From assembly GCF_000002875.2 (NCBI RefSeq), contig NC_009415.2, positions 10,001 to 74,000 on the forward strand: a DNA stretch of 64,000 nucleotides, read 5' to 3'. Below are positions 38,131 through 47,732 of this stretch, in pieces. This stretch comes from Leishmania infantum JPCM5 (taxonomy: Eukaryota > Euglenozoa > Kinetoplastea > Trypanosomatida > Trypanosomatidae). The translations under genes and the position numbers were made by a program. Under the pieces are notes generated by a model. That model was not told where the DNA came from. It worked only from the letters and a program-made list of their open reading frames with translations, and did no database searches. Every line of letters starts with the position of its first letter. Position 1 is the stretch's first letter.

Positions 38131-39657
38131 CTACTCCTCCTTCTTCACTGGGGAGTAGTTGAACGATTGGGAGCGGCGCAGCTGAGAGGTGTCGAGGTTA
38201 TCGTAAAATTCGTTGCTGCTGCGGTGTCGGCGCAAACTTGGAGGCGCCATGTTCTTTACCGCCGTGGCAGGCATATCGCGCGGCGATGCAAAGAACTCGG
38301 CGCCCGAGTCATCCTCGTCGAACGATTCCAGCGGCTGCTCGCGGAACCAGCGCCAATAAGCGTGGGCGAGGAGCCCGAGTAGACTGCCGACGCTTACCAC
38401 TGCGAACGCAGCAAAGAGGATGGCGACAAGTAGCAGGAACGTGGAGACGGGGTAGTCGGTCAGCCACCGCGCCACTCCCGTGAGCTGCACGGTGGAGAAA
38501 AAGATGAGCCGCGACACTTTAACGCGTGCGGGTGCGCCGACGTCAGGCAGCTGGTAAAGCGTGAAGTTCATGGCGCGCAAGCGGGGCTGCAGGTCAAGAG
38601 GAGGCGTGAAGCGGTGGTAGACCTCCAGCACAACCGCCACCTCGCGGGATGAGTCGATGGGCGGAAACGGCGCGCTATCCTGCTGGCGCAGCGCACTTAC
38701 TAGGTACTCGTACGACCACACCGGCAGGCAGAACCAAAATCGCAGCACCTTCTCCAGCAGTAGCACGAACCACGACCGATTTAGCGGTCCGGTGCGCACC
38801 GTGACGGAGGTACTTTTCGTGAAGAGAACGTCGAGCTGGGCAACGGACTGCACGGCCATGGCGTCCTCAGAGAAGAGCATGGCGGATTCCAGGATGAGTG
38901 ATACGACCCGGCCCACCTCCTCTTTCGCCAGCACCACCTGCACCTTAGCCGTGTACTCGCCCTTCGCGTTGAACATGGCGGGCCCTAACTGGAAGAGACT
39001 CTCGAGATTGACGCCTCCTCTCGGAGAGAAGACCTCTGCCGAGGCGGCGGTGCGAGGGATGTGCATGGTGGTGGAGGCCAGGTGACTGTTAACGAAGTGG
39101 CTCAGCAGCGAGAACTTTGCATCTGCAAACTGCCCCATGTGCTGATGCAGGAGGCTGAGAGAGTCGACGCGCTGCGTCCTGGACTGGATGAGCTCGCGTG
39201 TCTCTCGGTCGGGGAGAATGAAATCCCTGAGTGCCGTGTCCTCTGGCAAGTGCCGCATCCAGTCGTCTTCGTGGAATGGCAGCGCGTTGAAGTGGAGTGG
39301 AATGACGGCGGTGCCAGGCACATTCGCGAGGACGAGGTGACGGATGCCTGCAGCAGTGGCTACCGACGTGACAAGGCAGCCAGACAGGTCCGCAACCAAC
39401 ACCACAAGGGCTGCCATGAGCAGCACGTAAAAGATGATGACATACCGAAGATAGTGGCGGGAGGTCTCCAGAAATGTGTACATGCGCGTGCTGCCCGCCG
39501 CGCAGCTATCCTTCACTTGCATGCTGATGGCGGCCTGCAGCGCCTGCTGCTGCAGGGTGACCTCATGCAGGACGGCATGGAGGCACTCCACCGCGGCGCC
39601 TATCATCCCCGTCTTTGGCAGCGGCGGTGACAGCTCTCTTCGCGAGTGTTTCGGCAT
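38131..39657 (-). CDS. Seipin-like ER membrane protein
   Basis: 508 residues from the ATG at 39657 (MPKHSRRELS). Topology is seipin-like: a cytosolic N-terminus, one span at about 71-92 (YVIIFYVLLMAALVVLVA), a ~300-residue lumenal region, and a second span at 406-432. The lumenal part matches seipin block by block: an FNAKGEYTAKVQVVL strand; a stretch like the RP(A)LRYKSxLL...LLFSLPLLL segment (PLNRSWFVLLLEKVLRFWFC); REVAVVLEVYHRF; and VSRLIFFSTVQLTGVARWLT just before the second span, where seipins have the HFTGLRYLLYNFP region. Seipin rings organise lipid-droplet formation at the ER. The C-terminal tail is Ser-rich (RRSQSFNYSPVKKEE). The match is from memory of the family and should be confirmed. 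Confidence 0.75.
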   Translation of the reverse strand: MPKHSRRELSPPLPKTGMIGAAVECLHAVLHEVTLQQQALQAAISMQVKDSCAAGSTRMYTFLETSRHYLRYVIIFYVLLMAALVVLVADLSGCLVTSVATAAGIRHLVLANVPGTAVIPLHFNALPFHEDDWMRHLPEDTALRDFILPDRETRELIQSRTQRVDSLSLLHQHMGQFADAKFSLLSHFVNSHLASTTMHIPRTAASAEVFSPRGGVNLESLFQLGPAMFNAKGEYTAKVQVVLAKEEVGRVVSLILESAMLFSEDAMAVQSVAQLDVLFTKSTSVTVRTGPLNRSWFVLLLEKVLRFWFCLPVWSYEYLVSALRQQDSAPFPPIDSSREVAVVLEVYHRFTPPLDLQPRLRAMNFTLYQLPDVGAPARVKVSRLIFFSTVQLTGVARWLTDYPVSTFLLLVAILFAAFAVVSVGSLLGLLAHAYWRWFREQPLESFDEDDSGAEFFASPRDMPATAVKNMAPPSLRRHRSSNEFYDNLDTSQLRRSQSFNYSPVKKEE

Positions 39658-40284
39658 TTCTATGATGAACGCGTGCGCGGCTCCTTCATGGTAGTGAGTG
39701 AGTGCGCCGTCGAGGATATGCACGCGTGCGCGTTGCCAGTGGCTGGAGGACAACTGGGAGGGGATGGCGTGGGATGGCAGAGCAGAGAAAGAAATGAGAA
39801 TGACGGACGTTGGCGATAGTAGGGGTGGAGGGTGGTAAGAGGATAAGTCCCGTGAAGCCGCTGTAGCCGCGGAGGTGCGTGAGGGCACGTTTGTGCGGGG
39901 ATGTACTGCGGGTATATGATGGACTGGTATTTGGGATGCCGCTAGAAACACCTCAGAGAGGCAGAGAGATGCATCCATGCGCGTTCTGACACTCGCAACC
40001 TCAACCGTCGAGTGAAGGGCGCTTCTTCGGCGCCGCGGTCGTGCTTTACGGTTACTAACGTGTATAGATTGCACAGCATCGGCACGGCTGCCAAGTGAAG
40101 TGCGCAGAGCGGCAGCGCTACACCCGTGCTGTGTGTGTGTGTGTGTGTGTCAGCTTACCTGTTTACACAAACGGAGACCGCGAGACAGCCCGATTTGGAC
40201 CAGAGCAACAGTTGAAGAACACGAGCGAAAAGCACGCAAGGCGGCGGCACCTTTTTTTTTTTCGCATCGATTGCCGCCGCAGCA
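39658..40284. other. Non-coding, about 0.63 kb
   Basis: 3' flank of the small helical gene and leader of the seipin-like gene. Holds a (TG)n run at 40130-40150 and eleven T at 40252-40262. Confidence 0.5.
40130..40150. repeat. (TG)n microsatellite
   Basis: Ten uninterrupted TG dinucleotides between genes; the same CA/TG class recurs at about 43513-43540, 46447-46462, 47309-47326 and 63811-63854. Confidence 0.85.
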
Positions 40285-40758
40285 CTAACCAGCTTCCTCT
40301 TCTCGTAGCAGGGCCATGAGGTGGTGCACTCGAGCCGTTGTGACTCTTGCGTGAACCAACAGCGCGTGACTGTACACGCGTAGAGTGTCCGCGGTGATGG
40401 TGGTCACGGCGGCCTTCCAGTGCGCCAGCATCAACTCCTTTGCCGCGAGTTCGGCAAGCAAATCGTTGGCGAGTAGGCGCCAAGTGTGCCGCACCAGATC
40501 GGATGCTTGACTGAGCCCGTCAAAGAGTGTGACGCCTTCTTGGTATATTCTGTGCTCCGCATGGAGTAGCTTGGTAGCGAGCTCAAAGTCCTCCTCCACG
40601 GCGCTTTCAAGCTCATTGACTGTCGTGAGATCCGTTAACGTCTGTAGTCGCTGCGTCCGCTTCGCCAGCCGCGGCAGCAGCGCAGACCAGCGCGAGGGCA
40701 GCAGCTCTAGGTACTGATCGAGGAGTGTACCTTCCAGGTAGGCAAGCACCTTTTCCAT
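40285..40758 (-). CDS. Small all-helical protein of unknown function
   Basis: 157 residues from the ATG at 40758 (MEKVLAYLEGTLLDQYLELL); fourteen further upstream codons need a GTG start. The predicted structure is several amphipathic helices with regular Leu/Ala spacing and no span. A run of hydrophobic residues in ADTLRVYSHALLVHARVTTA is the most conserved-looking part. No motif recognised. It could be a subunit of a larger coiled assembly; that is a guess. Confidence 0.65.
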   Translation of the reverse strand: MEKVLAYLEGTLLDQYLELLPSRWSALLPRLAKRTQRLQTLTDLTTVNELESAVEEDFELATKLLHAEHRIYQEGVTLFDGLSQASDLVRHTWRLLANDLLAELAAKELMLAHWKAAVTTITADTLRVYSHALLVHARVTTARVHHLMALLREEEAG

Positions 40759-41392
40759 GTACTTCTGTTGCCCAGGGTGCACCACCGTGGCAGAGTGCAC
40801 AATGAAAAGAAAAGGCGACGGAAGACAGAAAGCTCGAGGGCAGTCGAGAGAACAGGATGGGAGACGTTCAGAGGCTGAAGAGCGGCGAGGAGAGAGAGAA
40901 AGAGAGAAGGGCTTCTGCGGTCACGCGCGCGCGCGAAAGAAAAGAAAAAAAACTTTTCCGTCTGCGTGGCAGAGGATTGCTCTTCCGGAGTCGGCGCCGC
41001 ATCCGTGGCGCTCTGCTCTCTGCTGCATCTGCGCGCACGCGTATTTCCCCAAAGGGAATGGCCGCACAGGGAGGGACGCGAAGAGCACGGCCCTACAGCA
41101 CGGCAGAGCCGCTTTTGTGAGCATGCGTGGGGGAGTGCGGTGCACCAAGAGGGGGACGATGGGAAGGGGGTGCGCGCAGAGGACCTGTTTATCTCTTGGC
41201 TGTGCGTTGCTTTGCCGCCATTACCCGGTTGGCGTGCTACACACACACACATACAGTGACACGCTGCCATTGCCGGCTGCCTGCTTGATTCACCTCAGCA
41301 GCTGCCGTGGAATGGGAAGGCATGGCGAGCAGATATTAGATTAGGAAGAAAAACGCTACCTTTATAGCGTTACCCGCTTTCAGCTATAGGGC
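40759..41392. other. Non-coding, about 0.63 kb
   Basis: 3' UTR of NOP2 and leader of the small helical gene. It has a pyrimidine-rich tract in transcript sense around 40880-40960. No gene seen. Confidence 0.5.
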
Positions 41393-43279
41393 TCACTTAC
41401 GCGGTTTGTGCGGCTTGCGCTTGCCCTTCAGCTGCCGTTCGCTGCGAGTCGTTTTGGAGCTCGGTGGAACGCTAAGCTTGTGGTTCTTGACGGGCGCCTT
41501 TTCGGCCAGCACGACAGCCTTGCCCTTCTCGAGTCGCACCCGCTTCGAGCCGACCTGGAGCTCCGCGACATCGTCGCTGCCGTGCCCACGCTTCTTTGAC
41601 GAGGAGGCGGAGGCGCTCCCCGCCCTGGACAGCTTTTCGTCCGCCCCGTCCTGCTGCTTCGTGGTGCTGTCCGTCAACTTCTTCAGCTTGCAGATGAAGA
41701 AGCCGTCCATGTTGTGCACGTGCGGAAAGTAGCGGCGGGAGAACTCGAGGCTGTCATGATAACGGTGGTGGCGGTACTTGGTGAAGCCAGGACGCCCAAA
41801 TGGCAGCCCCATCTCCACCACCTGCACGTCACGGCGCCTCAGCGCGAAGTCCACAATCGCCTCATCCTCTTCCACGAGGAAGGAACACGTAGAGTAGACG
41901 ACGTAACCGCCAATCTTGCAGGCGTCGATGGCGCTCAGCAGCAGCGCTCGCTGCAGCTGTGAAGCACGCTGAATGTCCTCGTGCTGTTTGCTTGTCTTGA
42001 TGCTCTTGTCACGCGAGATGATGCCCGTGCCGGAGCAGGGGGCATCGAGCAGAACGCGGTCAAAGTTGCGCATCACCCTCTCGTAGCCAGTGCCGTCGTA
42101 GTTCGTGACGATGCAGTTGGTGACACCGAGGCGCTGTAAGTTCGCGTTGAGCGACTTGCACCGTGGCTCACTCACATCATTCGCGAAGAGGACGCCGGTG
42201 TTCTTCATGAGCTGCGCAATGTACGTCGTCTTTCCGCCCGGAGCGGCCGACATGTCGAGCACGCGCTCATTCTCCTGCGGAGCGAGGGCCATGACTGGCA
42301 GGAAGGAGGCCGCGGCCTGCAGCATGTAGTGACCCGCGAGGTACTCGATGGTGCCAGCGATGGGGACATTCGACTCGAACACTTGCAGACCAACCTTGGA
42401 CCACTTCTCCAGCGGCTCGACGTTCATGCCGCGCTTCACAAGCGCCTGCACCAGATCACGGCGCTTCGCTTTCAGCGTGTTAACGCGAATGGTCGTTGGC
42501 CTTGTCTTCTCCATCGCCTCCAAAAAGTCCACCGCCTCGGCAGGGGGGAACAACTGCAGGATCGAGTCCATGAGGAATTCGCTGTACTCGTACAGCTCGA
42601 GGAGGTCTGAGCGGAGAAGCTCGAGATACTCGCCACGTTCGCGATCTTCTTCGCGCTCCTGCTTGAAGTTGGACAGCACACGAACGGTCTCTTGAATTCG
42701 GTCACGCAGCTCCTCTGCAGTGCTCGTTTTGCCAAGCAGCTGGACGGCTGCGGCGCCGTCCTCTTCCTGCTGCGCCTCATTGTCCCGCTGCTCGCGATCG
42801 TGCAGAGGCGTCGGCTTCGCTGTCCGAGTCACAATATCCTCCTGCTGCTCCGCATCGGCCAGTTGGCGCTGCGCCAGCATGCGGCGGCGGTACTTCTCAG
42901 CTTTGACCTCGAAGTCGTCGTCGTCCTGGATTTCCGCGTCGAAGTCTTCCTCGTCCTCCTCGTCGCCGTCCATGACGTCGTCAAACGCGATGTTTTCCTC
43001 ATCGCCAGCGCCATCCTCGTCATCAGGCGCCCCGTCATAGTGGCTGCTGTTCACGGCGGCATCATCGTAGTGGAAGCTCGAGTCCTCCTCTTCCTCCTCT
43101 TCCTTAGCCACCGGTGCCCTTTGCGCAGCCTTTGGCGCCATGGCGGATTTCTTGGCGGTCTTCTTTACGGCGACCACCACTGCAGTGCCGTTCGCCTTCT
43201 TGAGCGACTTGGCTGCGGGGGCGGCGGCTTGCGGCACCACCTTCTTCTTCGCTGCAACGGTGGCCATCTTCTTGCCCAT
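41393..43279 (-). CDS. NOP2: NOP2/NOL1 rRNA m5C methyltransferase
   Basis: 628 residues from MGKKMATVAAKKK. Adds 5-methylcytosine to the large-subunit rRNA in the nucleolus and is needed for 60S assembly. A Lys/Ala-rich nucleolar-targeting N-terminus leads to an acidic stretch (about 85-120, Glu/Asp repeats). The PUA-like region is followed by the Rossmann methyltransferase core. SAM-binding is LDMSAAPGGKTTYIAQLM at 341-358. The two family cysteines are Cys415 in DAPCSGTG and the catalytic Cys465 in YSTCSF. The C-terminal KYRHHRYHDSLEFSRRYFPH and NMDGFFICKL motifs are those of NOP2 rather than other NSUNs. A Lys/Ser-rich tail follows. Confidence 0.95.
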   Translation of the reverse strand: MGKKMATVAAKKKVVPQAAAPAAKSLKKANGTAVVVAVKKTAKKSAMAPKAAQRAPVAKEEEEEEDSSFHYDDAAVNSSHYDGAPDDEDGAGDEENIAFDDVMDGDEEDEEDFDAEIQDDDDFEVKAEKYRRRMLAQRQLADAEQQEDIVTRTAKPTPLHDREQRDNEAQQEEDGAAAVQLLGKTSTAEELRDRIQETVRVLSNFKQEREEDRERGEYLELLRSDLLELYEYSEFLMDSILQLFPPAEAVDFLEAMEKTRPTTIRVNTLKAKRRDLVQALVKRGMNVEPLEKWSKVGLQVFESNVPIAGTIEYLAGHYMLQAAASFLPVMALAPQENERVLDMSAAPGGKTTYIAQLMKNTGVLFANDVSEPRCKSLNANLQRLGVTNCIVTNYDGTGYERVMRNFDRVLLDAPCSGTGIISRDKSIKTSKQHEDIQRASQLQRALLLSAIDACKIGGYVVYSTCSFLVEEDEAIVDFALRRRDVQVVEMGLPFGRPGFTKYRHHRYHDSLEFSRRYFPHVHNMDGFFICKLKKLTDSTTKQQDGADEKLSRAGSASASSSKKRGHGSDDVAELQVGSKRVRLEKGKAVVLAEKAPVKNHKLSVPPSSKTTRSERQLKGKRKPHKPRK

Positions 43280-44052
43280 TGGCAGAGCGGTAGGCGAGAT
43301 AAGGAGGGAGAGATGAGCAGACGCGGCACTGCACTTAGAGCGGCACACTCGTGTGTGCTACGTATGCTACGGTGACGCTTCTTTGTGTGCCGGAGGTGTG
43401 CGAGAGTACACTCCCACGGGTGTTGGGCACGGAGCGAGAAGGAGAGGCAGGGAGAGCGCGCTTGCGTGATGGGGAGGAAAGGTATCGCGGCACAAGGCGC
43501 TCGCAGCTTGGATGTGTGTGTGTGTGTGTGCGCGCGCGCGTCACCACCCCCAGAAGCTGAAGAACAGAGGCGAGGGCACAGCCAGCACATAGCAAAGCAG
43601 CAGGCACGTGGCGCCCCTTCAGAAGAGGGGCAGACTCTCCGTGAGCACGGATGAAATGTAACGGAAGAGAGACGCGGCAACGCAACCCCTTCGCTCGTCC
43701 ACCTTCATGGACGGCACAGTCAAGGGAAAAGCGAGAACGAGACGAGGCGCGCTGGGCGGCGCCGCGTTCGATGCCGCCGTGAATGGTGCTTTCCGTGTTT
43801 CTTCTTGCTGCGATGAGGTTAATCGTGTTTAGTCTCAGAAACGGCAAGCGCATACAGGCACGCACAACAGGGGGATGGGGGGGGTGACAAAGGCGACGCG
43901 AAGTCGAGCGCGAGGAAGGCGGCAGAGGTGGGGTGCATTGCATCCACTTCTACAGCTGCACCCGCTTCGCGATAGGCCATGCACGAATGGCACCGCGGCG
44001 TACTTGGCACGCATGGTGACCTCCCCTCCCCCACAAACCCGGTGCGCCACGG
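43280..44052. other. Non-coding, 3' UTR of WDR12 and NOP2 leader
   Basis: 773 bases. A (TG)n-(CG)n run at 43513-43540 is the main feature. Open frames in this gap are Thr/His/Arg-rich with no domain. Confidence 0.5.
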
Positions 44053-45399
44053 TTAGCTGAGGAGGCCCTCCTTACTAAGGGCGAACGACCTCGTCTTGTT
44101 ATCCTTACCACCACTGGCAATAATAGACTGCCCCACGTACGTGACGTCCAGCACCCCATCCGTGTGCATCGCATCTAGCGTGAGCAGAGCCGTGTTGGTA
44201 CACCGCAGGTCATACACGCGCACCGTGGCGTCTTCGCTGGCTACTGCGAAGAGGCTGACCCCGCTGTGCTCGGCGTCACCCTCCTGCGCATCCCACAGCC
44301 ACACCACGCTGTAGAGCCACTGGCGAGGACCGCTGAAGGTCTTCACCACATCCTTCTGCCGCGTGTCGAAGAGTCGGGCACGGTTGTCTGTGCAGGCAGA
44401 GAGGAGAAGGTCTGCTGCTGCGCTGTTGCCTGCCGGCTTCACGGCGATGCGGTTGATGGGGTGGTCGCCTTTAAACTGAGACTGCAGCTGCGCTTCTTCT
44501 GTGTCGAGGCACTTGATGTGGCCGTCGTGGCCAGCCGAATAGAGCCGTGCGGCACCATGGGCAGCAGAGAAGCGGCTGCACAAGACTGGACGACTGTGGT
44601 CCGTGAAGGCCACAAGCGGCGCCTTCTTCGACGGCACTGCGTCACCCTCCATCATCTGTTCCCAGCTGAACACCTTCACCGTGGTATCCCAGGAGGCCGT
44701 GGCAACAAGCCTGCCGTCGCCCGGCGCGATGGCGACTGAGTCAACGCCGTCGGTGTGGGCCTGGATAGACCCCAGAAGCTGCATGTGGCTGTTGCTGCTG
44801 TCCAGCTTCCAGGCTGCCACACTGCCGTCCTTGCTAGCGCTGGCGAACATGAAGTCCCCGTCGAGCCTGGTGCGCTTGCGACCGATCTTGCTGCTGGCGG
44901 GCGTCACTGGGTGGAGGGCCACCTCCTTAACAGCCTCGCGATGGAAGGAGCCGAGGGCGAGGCAGCTGTCGCCGTCCCACAGTCGAACGCAGTGGTCGTA
45001 CGAGCCGGTCAAGAGAAGCTCGGCGTTATTGCGGTACGGGGCACGCACGCTACTCACCCAGTCATCGTGCGGGAGCAAGTTGCCCTCCTTGGCCTGCAGG
45101 GCGGGGGTGTACTCGATATTGAGCAGCTCCTCGCAGCTGATACCGCGCCGCTGCAGGAAGCGGAACAGCGTCGTACCAATGTACTCATCTTTGTGGAGAA
45201 AATCGAAGTTCTGCCCTTCAACACCGAGCACGTTCTGCACGAGCTGGTTGAGCCCGTCTGGCAGCACGTTGAGCGGTACGGAGAAGCTCTGCTCCGGCAT
45301 GGGCTTCGAGTAGGTGGTTGTGAAGAAGGTAACCATCGCGCTGCCCCCGCCGGCGCCCGTGGTGGCCTGCACGGCTGGTGCATTGCGGACAGCAGTCAT
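44053..45399 (-). CDS. WDR12: WDR12/YTM1, PeBoW/Nop7-complex WD40 protein
   Basis: 448 residues from the ATG at 45399 (MTAVRNAPA). WDR12/Ytm1 joins Pescadillo and Bop1 to drive late 60S pre-ribosome maturation; its N-terminal NLE domain is what the Midasin AAA ATPase pulls on. The NLE domain runs at about 22-96: VTFFTTTYSKPMPEQ, then FDFLHKDEYIGTTLFRFLQR and LLNIEYTPA. Seven WD40 blades follow, for example LLTGSYDHCVRLWDG and VATASWDTTVKVFSWEQMMEG. The C-terminal blade holds the family's SGGKDNKTRSF. The longer frame to 45510 is leader sequence. Located directly upstream (in transcript sense) of NOP2. Confidence 0.94.
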   Translation of the reverse strand: MTAVRNAPAVQATTGAGGGSAMVTFFTTTYSKPMPEQSFSVPLNVLPDGLNQLVQNVLGVEGQNFDFLHKDEYIGTTLFRFLQRRGISCEELLNIEYTPALQAKEGNLLPHDDWVSSVRAPYRNNAELLLTGSYDHCVRLWDGDSCLALGSFHREAVKEVALHPVTPASSKIGRKRTRLDGDFMFASASKDGSVAAWKLDSSNSHMQLLGSIQAHTDGVDSVAIAPGDGRLVATASWDTTVKVFSWEQMMEGDAVPSKKAPLVAFTDHSRPVLCSRFSAAHGAARLYSAGHDGHIKCLDTEEAQLQSQFKGDHPINRIAVKPAGNSAAADLLLSACTDNRARLFDTRQKDVVKTFSGPRQWLYSVVWLWDAQEGDAEHSGVSLFAVASEDATVRVYDLRCTNTALLTLDAMHTDGVLDVTYVGQSIIASGGKDNKTRSFALSKEGLLS

Positions 45400-46087
45400 G
45401 ATGGAGGCGACGGGCGACGCAGAGCCTTTGAAAGGGGACGGGGCAAATGCGAAGTGTAGCTCCGCTGTATATCTGCATGGACAGGAGGGGAGGGACGGTA
45501 CGGAGGCCATAAGGCGGGGAGCAGAGAGGTGGGGGATGGGGGGGGACGAAGAGCGGATGAGGGGGAGAAGTGAGTGGAAAGGCGGGTCCGCATGGGGGTG
45601 TCACCGTGCACTCTCGTGTAAACGAAGGCCGGGTGGTAGAGGTGGGGAGGGGAGAGCAGAAATGCACAGATACGGACAGACATGCTGTCACTTGCCACGG
45701 TATGCCACACCGACTGCGCACAGTGGTTGGCGAAGTGGAAGAGGAGGGCGAGGGCATCGAGTGCCTCGGAGGCCACGAAGGCCGAGTGCGCGGGTTAGAT
45801 TAGCGGGGCGACTCGAGCTCAATGAAAGTAAAATCGGTTCTCCGGAGCGGACATGGACGTGCGGGTGCGAGGTTGAATTCCATTGACGTGTGCTCGGTGA
45901 GTCGGGACAACGAGCATTCCGGGAGTGGCGCGCTCTAGTGTGTGCCAGGGCACACACAATGCATCGGCTGTCGGAGGGGGGTCCTTCACCGAGGGTGGCG
46001 GCTTTCATGGCGACGAAGCAAGACCCACGGTGCCTCTCTGTCGCCGCACATTCCTTGCCAGCTCGTCTGTTTTCTTTTGTCCGTCTC
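45400..46087. other. Non-coding, about 0.69 kb
   Basis: 3' UTR of the microprotein gene and WDR12 leader. Transcript-sense C/T-rich tract at 45510-45560. No other gene. Confidence 0.5.
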
Positions 46088-46246
46088 TCACTGCGGTTTG
46101 ATGCGATCGTTGACTGGCGGCGGCGTCGACTCGGCAAAGGAAATGTTCAGGTAGACAATGAAGAGGGCTAGGGTGAAGAAGAAGAGCAGCATAGACCAGA
46201 TGGCGACGTCACCGCTGCGCCAGCTCCACCGGCGGTAAGGTGTCAT
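46088..46246 (-). CDS. 52-residue single-span membrane microprotein
   Basis: An ATG-to-stop frame of 52 codons plus stop in the gap between WDR12 and the next gene, too short for routine calling. It starts MTPYRRWSWRSGDVAIW, a short basic cytosolic or matrix-side segment rich in Trp and Arg, continues with a near-perfect 20-residue hydrophobic span (SMLLFFFTLALFIVYLNISF), and ends in a hydrophilic Pro-rich tail (ESTPPPVNDRIKPQ). The charge distribution, tight fit of one span and absence of low complexity are much better than chance frames nearby. It sits in its own ~1.1 kb space between genes, as expected for a separate trans-spliced unit. Function unknown; small subunits of ER or respiratory complexes look like this. 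Confidence 0.65.
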   Translation of the reverse strand: MTPYRRWSWRSGDVAIWSMLLFFFTLALFIVYLNISFAESTPPPVNDRIKPQ

Positions 46247-46668
46247 TGCCGTCCGGGGATGTCTGCCCTTTGCCTTCCCTTGTACGACCGTCTCTCTGTG
46301 AGAAGAACTTGTGCGCGCACAGAGACAGTCACGAGAGCGCTGACGCCGTGCTGCGCGAACCAGCTCGCCCTCAGCGGAGAAAAGAGCTACAACGGCTCGA
46401 GCAGAGATCAGCTGTCGTGGGAGTTAATATGCGAGTGCGCGCGTGCGTGTGTGTGTGTGTGTCGTCGCTCACGCGTTCATCGAAGACGGCGCGCACGCGT
46501 GGAGAAGGACAGAAGAAGAAAGGAGAATAGCAAGGGATGAAGCGCTCCAGCATCAGACGAAAGGAGAAAAGGAGGGGGTCACCAGACACACACGCACACA
46601 CGCGTAGGGCCTCACATGGATCCATTCTGCTCATCACTTACCGTTTTTGTTTTTCTGGCGAGACACCG
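46247..46668. other. Non-coding, 422 bases
   Basis: Leader of the microprotein and 3' flank of the next gene. A (GT)n run at 46447-46462. No gene. Confidence 0.5.
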
Positions 46669-47286
46669 CTAAAGGTAGCAGAGCGCAAGAGCAGAGAGCG
46701 CGGGAAGAGAAGAGGGCGGAGACCTCTCACGCGCGCATGTCAGGTGCGTGATCGGCGGCTCCGGCGGCAAGGGGGATACCATCGTAGTAGATGTGACCGC
46801 CATAATGGGAGGCAACGCCTGAGAGGTGAGGTACACGAACGCGTTGTTGTGCACATCACACCTGCTGGCGTTAGGCGCCTCGGTGAGTAGCATGGCGTAC
46901 TCCCTGATGTCTTGTGGACCGGCGCAATGGACAGCCGACCCATCAGCGCTGCCGCACAAGACGTCTGAGGCGAGCGCTGCAAGGGTACTGGGGCGCTGCT
47001 GACGCACGCGCACGCAGCACACGAGCGCGATGCGGTCATCAGCAAAGAGAAGCGGGCGATCCAGGATAAACGTGTTGCGACCATAAAAGAGTCCCTGCTG
47101 CGTGGCAGGTGTCTTCCACAGAGGCGCTGCAGCACCGCACGGGGTGACAGTGACGTCCGTGACGGCGTCCACGAGAGGCGCATCGGTCAGCTCGAATTCC
47201 AGCGTGCGCGCCTCTGGCTGATACCGTGCAGCGAAAATGAGGCATTCCATCTGTGTGTCCGGATGCGCGTCTGTATGCTGAGACAT
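46669..47286 (-). CDS. Protein of unknown function, 205 residues
   Basis: Starts MSQHTDAHPDTQMECLIF at 47286; a possible alternative is the second ATG (MECLIFAARYQPE). Strand-rich N-terminal two thirds: CLIFAARYQPEARTLEFELT, then LFYGRNTFILDRPLLFADD, then RIALVCCVRVRQQ. Five to six cysteines are spread without a clear zinc pattern. The last 40 residues turn into low-complexity Pro/Ser/Leu sequence. A beta-sandwich-like fold is plausible but no family is recognised. It is convincing as a gene because of its codon-like composition compared with neighbouring frames; function is open. Confidence 0.55.
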   Translation of the reverse strand: MSQHTDAHPDTQMECLIFAARYQPEARTLEFELTDAPLVDAVTDVTVTPCGAAAPLWKTPATQQGLFYGRNTFILDRPLLFADDRIALVCCVRVRQQRPSTLAALASDVLCGSADGSAVHCAGPQDIREYAMLLTEAPNASRCDVHNNAFVYLTSQALPPIMAVTSTTMVSPLPPEPPITHLTCARERSPPSSLPALSALALCYL

Positions 47287-47732
47287 GCGTGGGCGCCTCA
47301 CTGCCACTGTGTGTGTGTGTGTGTGAGCAAGGAAGAAGCGAAGGGGCGAAGGGCGGAGAAGTGGGTAAGAGGGGGCCATGATCATGAGGAGAGGGGTACA
47401 AAACCTCCACAGTCCACGTGCGCCTACGCGTATGCTGGCCTCAAGTACTCTTGTCAAGTGGTGTCAGAGAACGGCGGTGGAGCGTGTCCTAAATTTTCGC
47501 TGGTTTTTATGGCGCTACGGCACACCATTGCTGCTCCCTACAGCAGCAACGTGCACACACACATGCACTCACACACACACACATGCACAGTCTTGCTAGC
47601 GTCGTCCCATGTCGACCGTTACGGCGCGTGGCGCGTCGTGCGCCCCTCCCCTGTCCAGAATGCCGAGGCACATGCAGAGACGCGTGCTGCAAGTGTTTGG
47701 CGTTCTCCCACAAATACTCACCCTCCGTCCTC
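47287..47732. other. Non-coding, 446 bases, 3' UTR of CLP1
   Basis: (TG)n at 47309-47326 and CA-rich stretches at 47550-47585. No gene. Confidence 0.5.
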
